From: Acidobacteriaceae bacterium
Lineage (GTDB): Bacteria; Acidobacteriota; Terriglobia; Bryobacterales; Bryobacteraceae
Assembly: GCA_020247055.1 (NCBI GenBank)
Contig: JADCJL010000161.1
Span: 1-57,408 of the forward strand
Length of the DNA stretch: 57,408 nucleotides
Direction of reading: 5' to 3'
A program made the translations under genes and the position numbers. Each line of letters starts with the position of its first letter. Within the stretch, counting starts at the first letter, position 1. Under the pieces are notes generated by a model, which was given only the letters and a program-made list of their open reading frames with translations, was not told the origin of the DNA and made no database searches. Positions 41,778 to 50,275 of this stretch are shown piece after piece.

Positions 41778-43739
41778 TCAGAAAGTAACGTTCGCCAGGA
41801 AGGCATTCAGCTCCGATTCTAACGCAGCCTTTTTCTGCTGTTCGGCCGGCAGTTGATCCCGCAGCGCTACAATCCGCGTCTCGCGCTCGGCGAGATCGCG
41901 CGCGTACCGCTGCACCTGCTGCTCCTGACCGGTCACCGAGTTCAACGACCGAATGTTCTCGCGCAGGCGCTCCTGATCCTTCTGGAGGCCGGCCGCCTGC
42001 ATCTCGATCGCCCGCAGCGACCGGTCGGCGGCAGCGATCTGCGCCTTGAGGGATTGAATCTTCGCGAGCGCCTGCTTGCCGCCGGCGGTCAGGATCGGAT
42101 TGCGCAGGAAAATCTCGATCTGGTCGGGCGAGGAGGAGGAGAGCGCGTAGGACTGGTCGTGGACGATCTCCTCCTTGACGACAAAGGTCTGCTCGGCATT
42201 CGGCTTCAGCTCGACGGCGAAGCGGTAGTCAGTGGCGGTCTTCTCAACCGGCGTCACCCCAACCAGCTGGTAGCCCGGCCGCAGCGGATGCTGGATGAGG
42301 AGGGTCTTGGCGCGCGGGTCGACGTTCTTGATCGTGTAGGTCCTGGTCTCCACGGTACTGGCTTTGGCCGAGAGGACGCCGCGGTTGGCCCGAATCTCCC
42401 GCACCTGCTTCTCCTCGCTGTCGAAGTTGGTGGTAATCCGCGTCCCCAGATCGATGCCGTAAGAGATCAGGCGCTTATCACCCGCTTTGACGGTTTCGAC
42501 CAGCGCCTCGCCCGCGTAGGCGCCGTTATCGAAGACCGTGATGGGCCCGCCGTCGAGGGTCTTGCCGGTGTTGTTGGTGATCTCGGAAGCGGTGCGCGGA
42601 TTGGCCTGGCTTTCGTCGCTGTAGATCAACAGCTTGCGCGCCTGCACCTGCTGCTGCAGAAACGGCAGCATGGCGGATTCGTTCTTCTTTACCGTCACCG
42701 GGGTGGCGAAAGCGTATTCGAAGAGTTCGCCGAGTTCCCGGCCGGCCGTCTCGACGGCCACGTTGCTCTGCAGGGGTGCCGATTCGGCGAACGTGGCAGC
42801 CGCCATGTCGCGGCGCGCGACCGAACTTTTGACCATCGGGGCCGCCATGGCCGCCGGTGCGGGCGGCGGCGGACCGCCGGCCATCGCCGCCCGGTACAGT
42901 TCGGGCGCCACGGCCTGCTCCTCGGCCAGATCGGCAAACGGCCGCTCCACAAACTTCGGAGCGTACAGACGGCTCTGGAAGCTTACTGGCTTGCCGGAGA
43001 CGAGCGAAAGGGTGATGCCGGTCCAGTCGCTGTCGGTGGTGTTATCGACGATCGCCCAGCCCTCGAGCACCGGCGCCGCGCCGAGGATCAGCCGGTAGCT
43101 CGACTTCCAGATCGGCGTCGGTAGCAGGTAGCTGGCTCGAATCTGCCGCGCCCGCGTGGACTCGCCGTCGATATAGACGGCACGCTGCTCCTGCGTTCGC
43201 AGCCCAGCGATTGACTGCAAGTGCTCCCGCAGCTTCAACTGCAGGAGCGGATCGGTGAGCCGCACCGCATTCGCGCCGGCGAGGTCCACGGTCCGCAGTT
43301 CGCCCCCATCGGTCAGCAGCACGAGCAACTCCTGCTGGGCTTTCTGTTCGGTGGACGGCACGATGCGACCGCTGACAATGGCCCCGGAGACTTTCCCGGC
43401 GACCAACTCAACATCCACTTTTGCTCCGCGCAACCCGTCGAGAAACTTCGCGAGCGGGACCTCGGCCGCCACGGTCAGCGAACTGCGCGCCGGGTTGGCG
43501 GAATCGTAGCGTACCCCTGTCACCCGCCCGCCGCCCTGCGCATCGACGACGAGCGACTTCAGCACATCGTTCATTTCGTTGGGCTTGAATTCGAGCCGGG
43601 CCGTCTGTCCGCTCGGCACCTCGCCGGCGCGCTCGAAATAGCCGACTCCATGTTTATAAAGGACTACCCGCTTCACGGGCAACTCGGCGGCAACCAGTGA
43701 GGTGGCAGCCAGGACAGCGGGAACAAGACTTGGTTTCAT
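41778..43739 (-). CDS. Secreted DUF4139-family protein
   Basis: The 653-residue protein starts at the ATG at 43739 (GAGAA 6-7 bases before it, then signal MKPSLVPAVLAATSLVAAE); the open frame reaches 43862 but the extra residues disrupt the signal. Residues 22-200 hold the N-terminal DUF4140-like beta region (VKRVVLYKHGVGYFERAG), 200-560 the DUF4139 beta-rich body, including a Pro/Ala/Met linker, and 570-653 a coiled coil (LKAQIAAADRSLRAIEMQAA). Family members are found as 'mucoidy inhibitor A'-type proteins in bacteria and fungi; the molecular role is unknown. It appears to be monocistronic. Confidence 0.82.
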   Translation of the reverse strand: MKPSLVPAVLAATSLVAAELPVKRVVLYKHGVGYFERAGEVPSGQTARLEFKPNEMNDVLKSLVVDAQGGGRVTGVRYDSANPARSSLTVAAEVPLAKFLDGLRGAKVDVELVAGKVSGAIVSGRIVPSTEQKAQQELLVLLTDGGELRTVDLAGANAVRLTDPLLQLKLREHLQSIAGLRTQEQRAVYIDGESTRARQIRASYLLPTPIWKSSYRLILGAAPVLEGWAIVDNTTDSDWTGITLSLVSGKPVSFQSRLYAPKFVERPFADLAEEQAVAPELYRAAMAGGPPPPAPAAMAAPMVKSSVARRDMAAATFAESAPLQSNVAVETAGRELGELFEYAFATPVTVKKNESAMLPFLQQQVQARKLLIYSDESQANPRTASEITNNTGKTLDGGPITVFDNGAYAGEALVETVKAGDKRLISYGIDLGTRITTNFDSEEKQVREIRANRGVLSAKASTVETRTYTIKNVDPRAKTLLIQHPLRPGYQLVGVTPVEKTATDYRFAVELKPNAEQTFVVKEEIVHDQSYALSSSSPDQIEIFLRNPILTAGGKQALAKIQSLKAQIAAADRSLRAIEMQAAGLQKDQERLRENIRSLNSVTGQEQQVQRYARDLAERETRIVALRDQLPAEQQKKAALESELNAFLANVTF

Positions 43740-43837
43740 GGGTTCTCTTTTGCGGGGTGATGGGCTCGGAGGTACCGTTCCATTGGAAGAATTTTTCCGT
43801 TTCGCCATGGTGGGACTCGTTACGATCATGACGCGTT

Positions 43838-44218
43838 TCATGAATTGAGAAAAGCAGGCCATTTTGTTTCAACCGCTTGCGGGAGGCCCGGATATCGTAC
43901 AGGACTCCTTGCCGCTCCTATACGGTGCGGTGGCCTTCGCCCGGAAACGGAGAACGGATCCAGGCGGATCGCCCACCGCAGTTCGGTATCAATCGGGTCC
44001 AACCGCCGGGCGCCGAGGCGCTCTACTCCATGCACCTTGGCCGATGTCGGGTAGACTGTCGCGCTCCAATCCTCAATCTTCCCTCGGCAGAATACTGCTA
44101 ACTGACGGCTGATCTTTTTCAAGCGCACCACCATTTCAAGCGCACCACCATCTTCAAGCGCACCACCATCGCATTCCCGGAGACGGGCATCCATGCTGTC
44201 GAGCAGTTCGTTTCTCAA
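43838..44218 (-). CDS. Doubtful 126-residue reading frame
   Basis: The frame starts at an ATG and has modest protein character in its first 90 residues (MVVRLKKISRQLAVFCRGK, RWAIRLDPFSV). The early part includes the tandem repeat (GGALE twice). The last 30 residues look random. It has no recognised domain and no clear promoter or Shine-Dalgarno. It may be a remnant or an orphan gene. The opposing strand also has an open frame (about 44135-44458) ending in LDDGILPVIFVERLP, which is equally uncertain. Nothing else is seen in the gap 43740-44500. Confidence 0.25.
   Translation of the reverse strand: MRNELLDSMDARLRECDGGALEDGGALEMVVRLKKISRQLAVFCRGKIEDWSATVYPTSAKVHGVERLGARRLDPIDTELRWAIRLDPFSVSGRRPPHRIGAARSPVRYPGLPQAVETKWPAFLNS
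44118..44169 (+). repeat. Three tandem copies of a 17-base unit
   Basis: TTCAAGCGCACCACCAT occurs at 44118-44134, 44135-44151 and 44153-44169, identical each time, with one extra C before the third copy. The sudden perfect repetition suggests recent slippage. Confidence 0.85.
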
Positions 44219-44500
44219 TTCTCCCTGTCGCTAGATCGCAACCCCGCGTTTGCGCACCCTCACATTCAGATGTTCTCCGCGCAACAGACGGAGCACCACC
44301 TCGCGCTGTCGCGTCACAGTCCACCGTGGATTCAGCCCCCGGGGAGCCTCCGCCTCACCGGCACCGATAGTCACTTTTTGTTTCGCGGCCTCAGGACCTT
44401 TCTTGCTACCTTAGATGATGGGATTCTCCCGGTGATCTTTGTGGAGAGATTGCCCTAAAGAATTTCTGTTAGAGGGTCGATAACCTAAGTGGAAGGGTCA

Positions 44501-45847
44501 GTGTTACATTTTTTCCTCCGAATCTCTCCGGTGATCCTGCTCGGGTCCGCGCTGACGGCCCAACAGTCGGGCGATGTCAACACCTTAACTTCCTACGATG
44601 GCCCCAACATCATGGGCCGTGGTGAGACGCAGGTTGGGCGCGTTGGCGCCGATCCGGTCCCGATTCGCTTCGCATTTAATGCCTCCGGGACCTACGATAC
44701 CCTCCTGGGCGCCTTCCGGGTAGATCGAGACGGGCAACTCGCGCCCGCTGCCGGTTCCTACGGGGTACAGGGAGGGTTCGAAGTGTCGGGCCAAAAAACG
44801 GGCCGGCGCTCCGTCCTGGGACTCTCCTACTCGGGCAACTTCAACCACTTTCCCTCGCTCCAGGGCTTCAGCGGCTTTAATCAGGCCCTGAACCTGGCCT
44901 ATAGCCGGCGGGTTAGTCGCAATCTGGAACTGAGTTGGAACAACACCGCCAGTTCGACAAACCGTTTGCTTGGCAATCCGCTGGGTCTACAAAACGTCGG
45001 GGCCGATGCGGTGTCTGCTCCTTTAAGTGAGTTGTTTGACAATCGGATCTACTTCCTGACTTCGCAGATGTCGCTGGCCTACCGCTTGAATGCCCGCTGG
45101 CAAATTGTCGGCGGTGGCAATGGCGGCGTCGTGCGCCGGCAGAACAAAGGCCTGGCCAGCGTCAACGTCTACGGAGCGGAATCCGGCGCAATTTACCGGC
45201 TCAATCGCAGGACCTCAATCGGGCTTAACTACCGGTTCTCGCATTTCAATTTCGGCCGCAGCTTTGGCGAATCGAATGTACATGGCGTCACCGTGACCGT
45301 CGCCCGGCAGATTGGTCCAGACTGGCAGGTCAGCGCCGCTGGCAGTCAATCCTCGGCGCGGACGATCGGGGTCCAGCGGGTTGCGCTGGACCCGGTCATT
45401 GCTGCCTTGTTGGGCAGTGGGACCGGCGTTGAAGCTTTCGATAGGACACAGTGGGTAGCCGGATATGCGTTTTCCGTCAGCCGACGCTACCGGCGGAGCA
45501 GTTTCGAGGGGCGTGCGGAACGGGCAGTCATCCCTGGAAATGGACTCTTGCTGACCTCGGTCAACAACTTCTATGGCATCACCGCCCAGTATTCCGCCTC
45601 GCGGAACTGGGGCGTGAACTCGAGTTTTGGGCAGAATTCAATGAGCGAGGTTACCGGGTCTAACAAAAGCTTCAGTGTCTGGCAGGCGCAGGTCGGCATC
45701 AAGCGGACCCTGGCGACCGAATTGGACCTGACTGGTTCGGTTGAATACCGGCAATTTGAGTTGAGTACCAACACTCTGAATCGCAGCGGCTACCGAATGA
45801 CCCTTGGCTTGTCCTACTCCCCCGCCGCACTCCCCTTCGGACGTTAG
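44501..45847 (+). CDS. Putative outer-membrane beta-barrel protein
   Basis: The 448-residue protein starts at GTG 44501, with GGAAGG 5 bases upstream; a GTG at 44489 would add four residues. After a signal (about 1-22, ending TAQQ) the chain is a run of amphipathic strands with tight turns, such as SVLGLSYSGNFNHF, SIGLNYRFSHFNFG and FSVSRRYRRSSFEG. It has the aromatic girdle pattern of a large barrel of 16-18 strands. Codon use is less GC-rich than its neighbours. It is followed 16 bases later by a lone receiver protein. Similar barrels in Acidobacteriota sit near exopolysaccharide genes, but none is here. Confidence 0.7.
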   Translation: MLHFFLRISPVILLGSALTAQQSGDVNTLTSYDGPNIMGRGETQVGRVGADPVPIRFAFNASGTYDTLLGAFRVDRDGQLAPAAGSYGVQGGFEVSGQKTGRRSVLGLSYSGNFNHFPSLQGFSGFNQALNLAYSRRVSRNLELSWNNTASSTNRLLGNPLGLQNVGADAVSAPLSELFDNRIYFLTSQMSLAYRLNARWQIVGGGNGGVVRRQNKGLASVNVYGAESGAIYRLNRRTSIGLNYRFSHFNFGRSFGESNVHGVTVTVARQIGPDWQVSAAGSQSSARTIGVQRVALDPVIAALLGSGTGVEAFDRTQWVAGYAFSVSRRYRRSSFEGRAERAVIPGNGLLLTSVNNFYGITAQYSASRNWGVNSSFGQNSMSEVTGSNKSFSVWQAQVGIKRTLATELDLTGSVEYRQFELSTNTLNRSGYRMTLGLSYSPAALPFGR

Positions 45848-45863
45848 GACCGTTGAGGAGCGT

Positions 45864-46241
45864 ATGGCCGAACCTCCCTCCGCCACCCGGGTTCTGGTAG
45901 TCGATGACGATCCGATGCTGAGCCGGCTGCTGCTGCGCTTTCTCTCCCGTGCCAATATCTCTGCTGATCAGGCCGCTTCCGTTGCCGAGGCCCGAAGCGC
46001 TTTCGTACCTGGGGTTCACTCCCACGTCGTTGTCGATCTGACACTTCCTGACGGCTCCGGCGCCGCGTGGCTCGCCGAGGCACTCGCGGCGGATGACGCC
46101 CTGTTCGGAGTGCTCGCCAGCGGCTATCCGGTCTTCACCGATCTCCTGCCGCCTGCCGTGCGCCACCGCGCCTCCCTGCTCCAAAAACCGTTCACCCCGC
46201 CCGAACTGCTGACTGCCCTCGGCTTGCCCCTCTCCGACTAA
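45864..46241 (+). CDS. Single-domain response regulator (receiver only)
   Basis: The 125-residue protein starts at the ATG at 45864, with GAGGAG 8 bases before it. It has the acidic pocket D14-D16, phospho-acceptor D58 in VVVDLTLPDGSG, and the conserved Lys in LLQKPF. There is no output domain, so it must act through protein binding or as a phosphate relay, like CheY or Spo0F. The upstream gene codes for a barrel protein; no kinase is adjacent. Its stop overlaps that of the convergent nitrilase gene. Confidence 0.88.
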   Translation: MAEPPSATRVLVVDDDPMLSRLLLRFLSRANISADQAASVAEARSAFVPGVHSHVVVDLTLPDGSGAAWLAEALAADDALFGVLASGYPVFTDLLPPAVRHRASLLQKPFTPPELLTALGLPLSD

Positions 46242-47125
46242 TCCTCCTCCACGCTCCGCTGCGTCTGCCGGTTCACCACCAACCGGAATAGATCGGGTCG
46301 TGCATAGTGCCCCACGACATCAAGATCAAACTGCGCCTGCCGAATCTTCCCCAACTCAAGGTCCGCCACCAGCAAACCCTCTCCATCCCGTTTTGGTCCA
46401 GCCAGCACCTTCCCCAACGGGTCCACGATCACGCTGCCCCCCGTAATCTCCCCCCATTCTCCCGCCGCCTGCCACTGACAGGCGCTCAAAACAAAGCACC
46501 GCCCCTCCATGGCAATATGCCGCATCGTCGCCAGCCACGTCTCCCGGTCGTCCACGGTCGGCGCGCAGTAAAGCTCTACGCCCTGCCCGTAAAGCGCTAA
46601 CCGCAGCTGCGGCATATAGTTCTCCCAGCAGATCGCCGCGCCCACGCGCCCGAGCGGCGTCTCCACCACCCCCAGCGTGCTCCCGTCGCCGGCGCCCCAC
46701 AGCAGCCGCTCCATCGCCGTTGGCATCACCTTCCGGTGCTTACCCGCCTCGGTCCCGTCCGGCCGCAGGAAAAATACCGTGCAGTACAACGTCCCGCCCA
46801 CGCGCTCGATTGCCCCCGCTACCAGCCACACCCCGTGCCGCGCCGCTACCGCGCCCAACGCCCCAGCATCCTCCAGCGCCCCCGCCGCGTAGCGGGCAAA
46901 TAGTAGCCGCCCCTCCTCCGTCCGCCGGCCCACCGTCACCCCAAAGTCCAGACCCTTCGGATAGCCCCCCACGAACGCCTCCGGAAACACCACCAACTCT
47001 GCCCCCGCGGTCGCCGCCGCAGCCGTCCAGTGGTCCAAACGAGCCAGACTCCCCACCGTGTCCCACGGCACCGATCCCGCCTGCACTACCGCCACCCGCA
47101 CCGTCGCTTTCCTTTCGCCGCTCAT
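46238..47125 (-). CDS. Nitrilase / carbon-nitrogen hydrolase
   Basis: The 295-residue protein has the Glu-Lys-Cys triad: Glu49 in FPEAF, Lys132 in HRKVMPT and Cys166 in ICWENY. The CWEN sequence and the GGYPKG and MPTAMERLLWG segments are those of true nitrilases, which turn nitriles into carboxylic acids plus ammonia, rather than of amidases. The enzyme is cytoplasmic. The start has a TATCGT box seven bases upstream, overlapping the -10 box of the divergent pseudouridine synthase gene. Confidence 0.92.
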   Translation of the reverse strand: MSGERKATVRVAVVQAGSVPWDTVGSLARLDHWTAAAATAGAELVVFPEAFVGGYPKGLDFGVTVGRRTEEGRLLFARYAAGALEDAGALGAVAARHGVWLVAGAIERVGGTLYCTVFFLRPDGTEAGKHRKVMPTAMERLLWGAGDGSTLGVVETPLGRVGAAICWENYMPQLRLALYGQGVELYCAPTVDDRETWLATMRHIAMEGRCFVLSACQWQAAGEWGEITGGSVIVDPLGKVLAGPKRDGEGLLVADLELGKIRQAQFDLDVVGHYARPDLFRLVVNRQTQRSVEED

Positions 47126-47132
47126 CCGCTTA

Positions 47133-47142
47133 ACGATACACT
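47133..47142. promoter_or_regulatory. Overlapping divergent -10 boxes (nitrilase / pseudouridine synthase)
   Basis: Reverse: TATCGT (47138 to 47133), seven bases, ATG at 47125. Forward: TACACT (47137-47142), six bases, TTG at 47149. The boxes overlap by two bases, and both messages would be leaderless. Confidence 0.5.
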
Positions 47143-47148
47143 AAAAAA

Positions 47149-47904
47149 TTGAAAAAGCCGCTAAAAACGCTCGAACGAGTACTGTCGAAGGCCGGCCTCG
47201 GCTCCCGCACCGAAGCCCGTCGCTGGATCAGCGCCGGCCGGGTCGCCGTCAACCGCAAGGTGATTCTGAACCCCGATCACTGGGTCGACATGGACCGCGA
47301 CAAGATCCTGTTCGACGCCAAGCCGCTCGTCCGTAAAGAGCACGTCTACCTCGTCCTCTACAAGCCCAAAGGTTACCTCACCACCTACAAGGACCCGGAG
47401 AATCGTCCCACCGTCTACAACCTCCTCGGCGATGTCGGCACCTTCGTCGTCCCGGTCGGACGCCTCGACCTCGATACCAGCGGCCTGCTCCTCCTCACCA
47501 ACGATACGCAGTTTGCCGAGCGCATCATGAACCCCGACTTCCACGTCGCCAAGCGCTATCTTGTAAAAGCCAGCCGCCTGCTGACCGACGAAGAACTCGA
47601 CCGGCTCCGCCACGGCCTCGAACTTGAGGATGGCCCCACGCGGCCCGCCCTCGTCGAACGGCTCCGCGACAGCGAAAAATACACCCATTTCGAGATCACC
47701 CTCACCGAAGGGCGCAACCGCCAGGTCCGGCGGATGGTGGAAGCCCTGGACGCATCGGTCCTGAAGCTGGTCCGCGTCGCCATTGGCCCGCTCCGTATTG
47801 GCGCGCTCGAGGTGGGCAAGTGGCGCTACCTCGAACCCGGCGAACGCGCCGCCCTTCTCCCTCAGCGCAGTCTGGCCCGCAAAGCCTCCACCCGCTTGGT
47901 GTAG
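47149..47904 (+). CDS. RsuA/RluB-family 16S/23S pseudouridine synthase
   Basis: The 251-residue protein starts at TTG, directly behind a TACACT box. It has an S4 RNA-binding domain (about 8-55; RVLSKAGLGSRTEARRWI) and the catalytic region with GRLDLDTSGLLLLTND, where the Asp attacks uridine, then KRYLVKA and GRNRQVRRM. This marks the RsuA/RluB/E/F group. RluB (23S position 2605) is the most common member outside enterobacteria. The last 15 codons overlap the convergent gene. Confidence 0.92.
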   Translation: MKKPLKTLERVLSKAGLGSRTEARRWISAGRVAVNRKVILNPDHWVDMDRDKILFDAKPLVRKEHVYLVLYKPKGYLTTYKDPENRPTVYNLLGDVGTFVVPVGRLDLDTSGLLLLTNDTQFAERIMNPDFHVAKRYLVKASRLLTDEELDRLRHGLELEDGPTRPALVERLRDSEKYTHFEITLTEGRNRQVRRMVEALDASVLKLVRVAIGPLRIGALEVGKWRYLEPGERAALLPQRSLARKASTRLV

Positions 47905-48992
47905 GCCGATTCAAAACTCCGCCGCGGCAGCGCGATCTTCTTGCGCAGCTCCGGTTCCCGCAGCAGCTTCTTGCCGCTCGCCGGCAAGCCCTCAGCCGCT
48001 CGCTCAAAGCTCCGTCCGTGCGCCAGTTGCCAGCCGGCCAGCGCGCGGAAGTAACCCAGCTGGTTCTCAATCTTCTTGCAACCCCGCAGCAGGGCATCCA
48101 AAACCTCCGCCCGCTCGGCATCGGTAAGCAGCGGACTGCCCCCGATCACCGCCCCCCAATCGTCAAGGAAGGGTCCGAGCGGCAAAAGCAGCGCCGGCGA
48201 ACGCCGCAGCGCCTTCACCCCGCGCAGCGGATAGTGCCGGTGGCCCTCCGCACTCAAACAGTCCCGGTACAAATTGGCGATGTGCCCGAAAATCCCCCCG
48301 AAAGGCGTCTTGTTCTCGTGCGCTAACCGGTGAAAAAGCCGCTTGGCCTCCGACTGCTTCGCCGCCCCCTCCCAGTAGCCGATCCCCTGGTCCAGGTCCC
48401 CCAGGTTATGGGTAATCGAAACGGCCAGCTGCAGCGTCTCTATCTCCCGCCCCGGGGTCCGCAGCGCTTGCCGGAATGCCTGCGCCTGCCGCTCCAACTC
48501 GGCCCTGATCCCGGCGCTGAAAGGCTCCTCCCAACCCAGTTGCAGATACCGCCCCAGCCCGCCGCTCGCCACCGAAAACCATTCGCCGTTGTGACCGGAC
48601 ACCGGCCCCCACATCGGGTCCACGGTCACCCGCGTCGAAATCCCCTCGGTGGTCCAGTCTCTCATTTGCAGGGTGAACGCCGCCATCCGCCCCAGCACCT
48701 CCGGGTCGCGCGTCTGATTCCACAGCACGCCGCGGATCTTGCTGTCGACGTCGGTCGGCACAAACGTCGCCACTGTCGCCTGGTGCGCAGCGCAGCACAG
48801 CGCAAAGTAATCTTCGAGGCTCTCCACCGGACGCGCCGAACTCAGCACGCGCAGATAGCCCGTGGGCGTGCCGCCCAGGCCGATTAACGGTCCCGGCTCG
48901 GACGCGTCCAACCGGAGAAACGGCGCCGTGTTGCGTACCTGCTCAAGAATTGTCTCCGGAGGAATGAATTGTGACCATACGGGTTCCGCCAT
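47862..48992 (-). CDS. Protein of unknown function
   Basis: The 376-residue soluble protein has no signal. It is mostly helical, with blocks such as LRLDASEPGPLIGLGGTPTG and RLFHRLAHENKTPFGGIFGH, and several Trp and His residues. I do not recognise a family or catalytic motif. It overlaps the pseudouridine synthase gene by 43 bases at its 3' end. Upstream, ftsZ ends only 22 bases from this gene's start and in the opposite sense of reading order it follows the ftsZ region on another strand segment, so it is not part of the division operon by overlap. Length and codon use support a real gene. Confidence 0.75.
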   Translation of the reverse strand: MAEPVWSQFIPPETILEQVRNTAPFLRLDASEPGPLIGLGGTPTGYLRVLSSARPVESLEDYFALCCAAHQATVATFVPTDVDSKIRGVLWNQTRDPEVLGRMAAFTLQMRDWTTEGISTRVTVDPMWGPVSGHNGEWFSVASGGLGRYLQLGWEEPFSAGIRAELERQAQAFRQALRTPGREIETLQLAVSITHNLGDLDQGIGYWEGAAKQSEAKRLFHRLAHENKTPFGGIFGHIANLYRDCLSAEGHRHYPLRGVKALRRSPALLLPLGPFLDDWGAVIGGSPLLTDAERAEVLDALLRGCKKIENQLGYFRALAGWQLAHGRSFERAAEGLPASGKKLLREPELRKKIALPRRSFESAYTKRVEALRARLR

Positions 48993-49014
48993 TCAGCGCT
49001 CAAGCCGCCGTGTC

Positions 49015-50247
49015 CTAGCGGAACAGCCGGCGCTCCCGCCGGAGAAATGCCGGGGTATCCACGTCATCAAACGGATCGGCCGGCGGCGGCGGATCGGCCG
49101 GCGTTTCGGGCGGCGCAACCCGCTCGGCGGAAGCCGCCACCACCTCAAATGTTTCGCGCGCCGCGGGTTCACTGAACGGCGCCGGCGGCGGCGGCAACTC
49201 GACGACCGGCATCGCTAATCCCGTCTCGCCGCCGGTGCCCGCCGCCGCGCGGCGGCGCTGGATCTGGGGTAGCGTGTGCCGCTCAAATCCGGTCGCAATC
49301 ACGGTGAGCTTCACCGTCTCCTCCATCGTCTCGTCCACAACGACGCCGAAGCTGATCTGCACATCTTCGTTCTGCGTCGCTTCCCGCACGAGCGTGCAAG
49401 CCTCGCTCACTTCGAGCAGACCGAGCTGACTGGAACCGGTGATGTTGATCAAAATCCCTTTGGCGCCCTCGACTCCCCCTTCTTCGAGCAACGGAGAGTT
49501 GATGGCGTGCTCGGCGGCCGCAATCGCCGCGTTCTCTCCGGTCGCCGTAGCCGTACCCATCATGGCGTAGCCCATGCCGGACATAATGGCGCGGATATCG
49601 GAAAAATCCCGATTGATCACCCCCGGCGTCGTGATGATGTCGGCAATGCCCTGCACCGCCTGCCGCAGCACATCATCGGCCATCTGCAGCGCCTGCTGAA
49701 AGCTCGTGCCCTTCTCCGCCAGACGCAGCAGCTTATCGTTGGGAATCGAAATGACAGTATCCACCACGCTCGCAATCTCGGCCAGGCCCTGCTCGGCCTG
49801 CTTCATGCGCCGGGGGCCTTCAAAACTGAACGGCTTGGTCACCACGGCCACGGTCAACGCACCCAGCTCCCGGGCAAGCGAGGCGACAATCGGCGTTGCC
49901 CCGGTACCCGTCCCGCCGCCCAGGCCGGAGGTGATGAACACCATATCGGCGTCCTCGAGAATCTCGATGATCCGGTTGGTATCCTCCATCGCGGCCTGCC
50001 GCCCGATCTCCGGATTGGCGCCCGCGCCCAGCCCGTTGGTAATCTTGCTGCCGATCGGTAGCCGGTTCGGCACCGGCGAAGCCTGCAGCGCCTGCATGTC
50101 CGTGTTCAGAACGTAGAACTCCACGCCCTGCAGCCCGGCATTCATCATGCGCGCCACGGCATTGCAACCGCCGCCGCCCACGCCGATCACTTTGATCCGG
50201 GTCCCGAGATCGGTATCTTCCTGTATGTGAAATTTAAGTTCTGCCAT
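49015..50247 (-). CDS. ftsZ: Cell division GTPase FtsZ
   Basis: The 410-residue tubulin homologue polymerises into the Z-ring at midcell. The GTP-binding signature GLGGGTGTGATP is at about residues 110-121, the N-terminal IKVIGVGGGGCNAVARM at 18-34, and the T7 synergy loop NRDFSDIRAIM near 205. The linker is Pro/Ala-rich. The conserved C-terminal peptide that binds FtsA is present as DTPAFLRR, close to the end, followed by ERRLFR. It starts 28 bases after ftsA stops. Confidence 0.98.
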   Translation of the reverse strand: MAELKFHIQEDTDLGTRIKVIGVGGGGCNAVARMMNAGLQGVEFYVLNTDMQALQASPVPNRLPIGSKITNGLGAGANPEIGRQAAMEDTNRIIEILEDADMVFITSGLGGGTGTGATPIVASLARELGALTVAVVTKPFSFEGPRRMKQAEQGLAEIASVVDTVISIPNDKLLRLAEKGTSFQQALQMADDVLRQAVQGIADIITTPGVINRDFSDIRAIMSGMGYAMMGTATATGENAAIAAAEHAINSPLLEEGGVEGAKGILINITGSSQLGLLEVSEACTLVREATQNEDVQISFGVVVDETMEETVKLTVIATGFERHTLPQIQRRRAAAGTGGETGLAMPVVELPPPPAPFSEPAARETFEVVAASAERVAPPETPADPPPPADPFDDVDTPAFLRRERRLFR

Positions 50248-50275
50248 GGCGTATCCTTTGGCGCTCGGCCGGCGC

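Noticed and set aside
44270-44458. 62-residue forward frame before the barrel gene
   Set aside because: Some protein character at its end, but no start signals, no recognised family and a repeat-shifted upstream frame; too weak to call.
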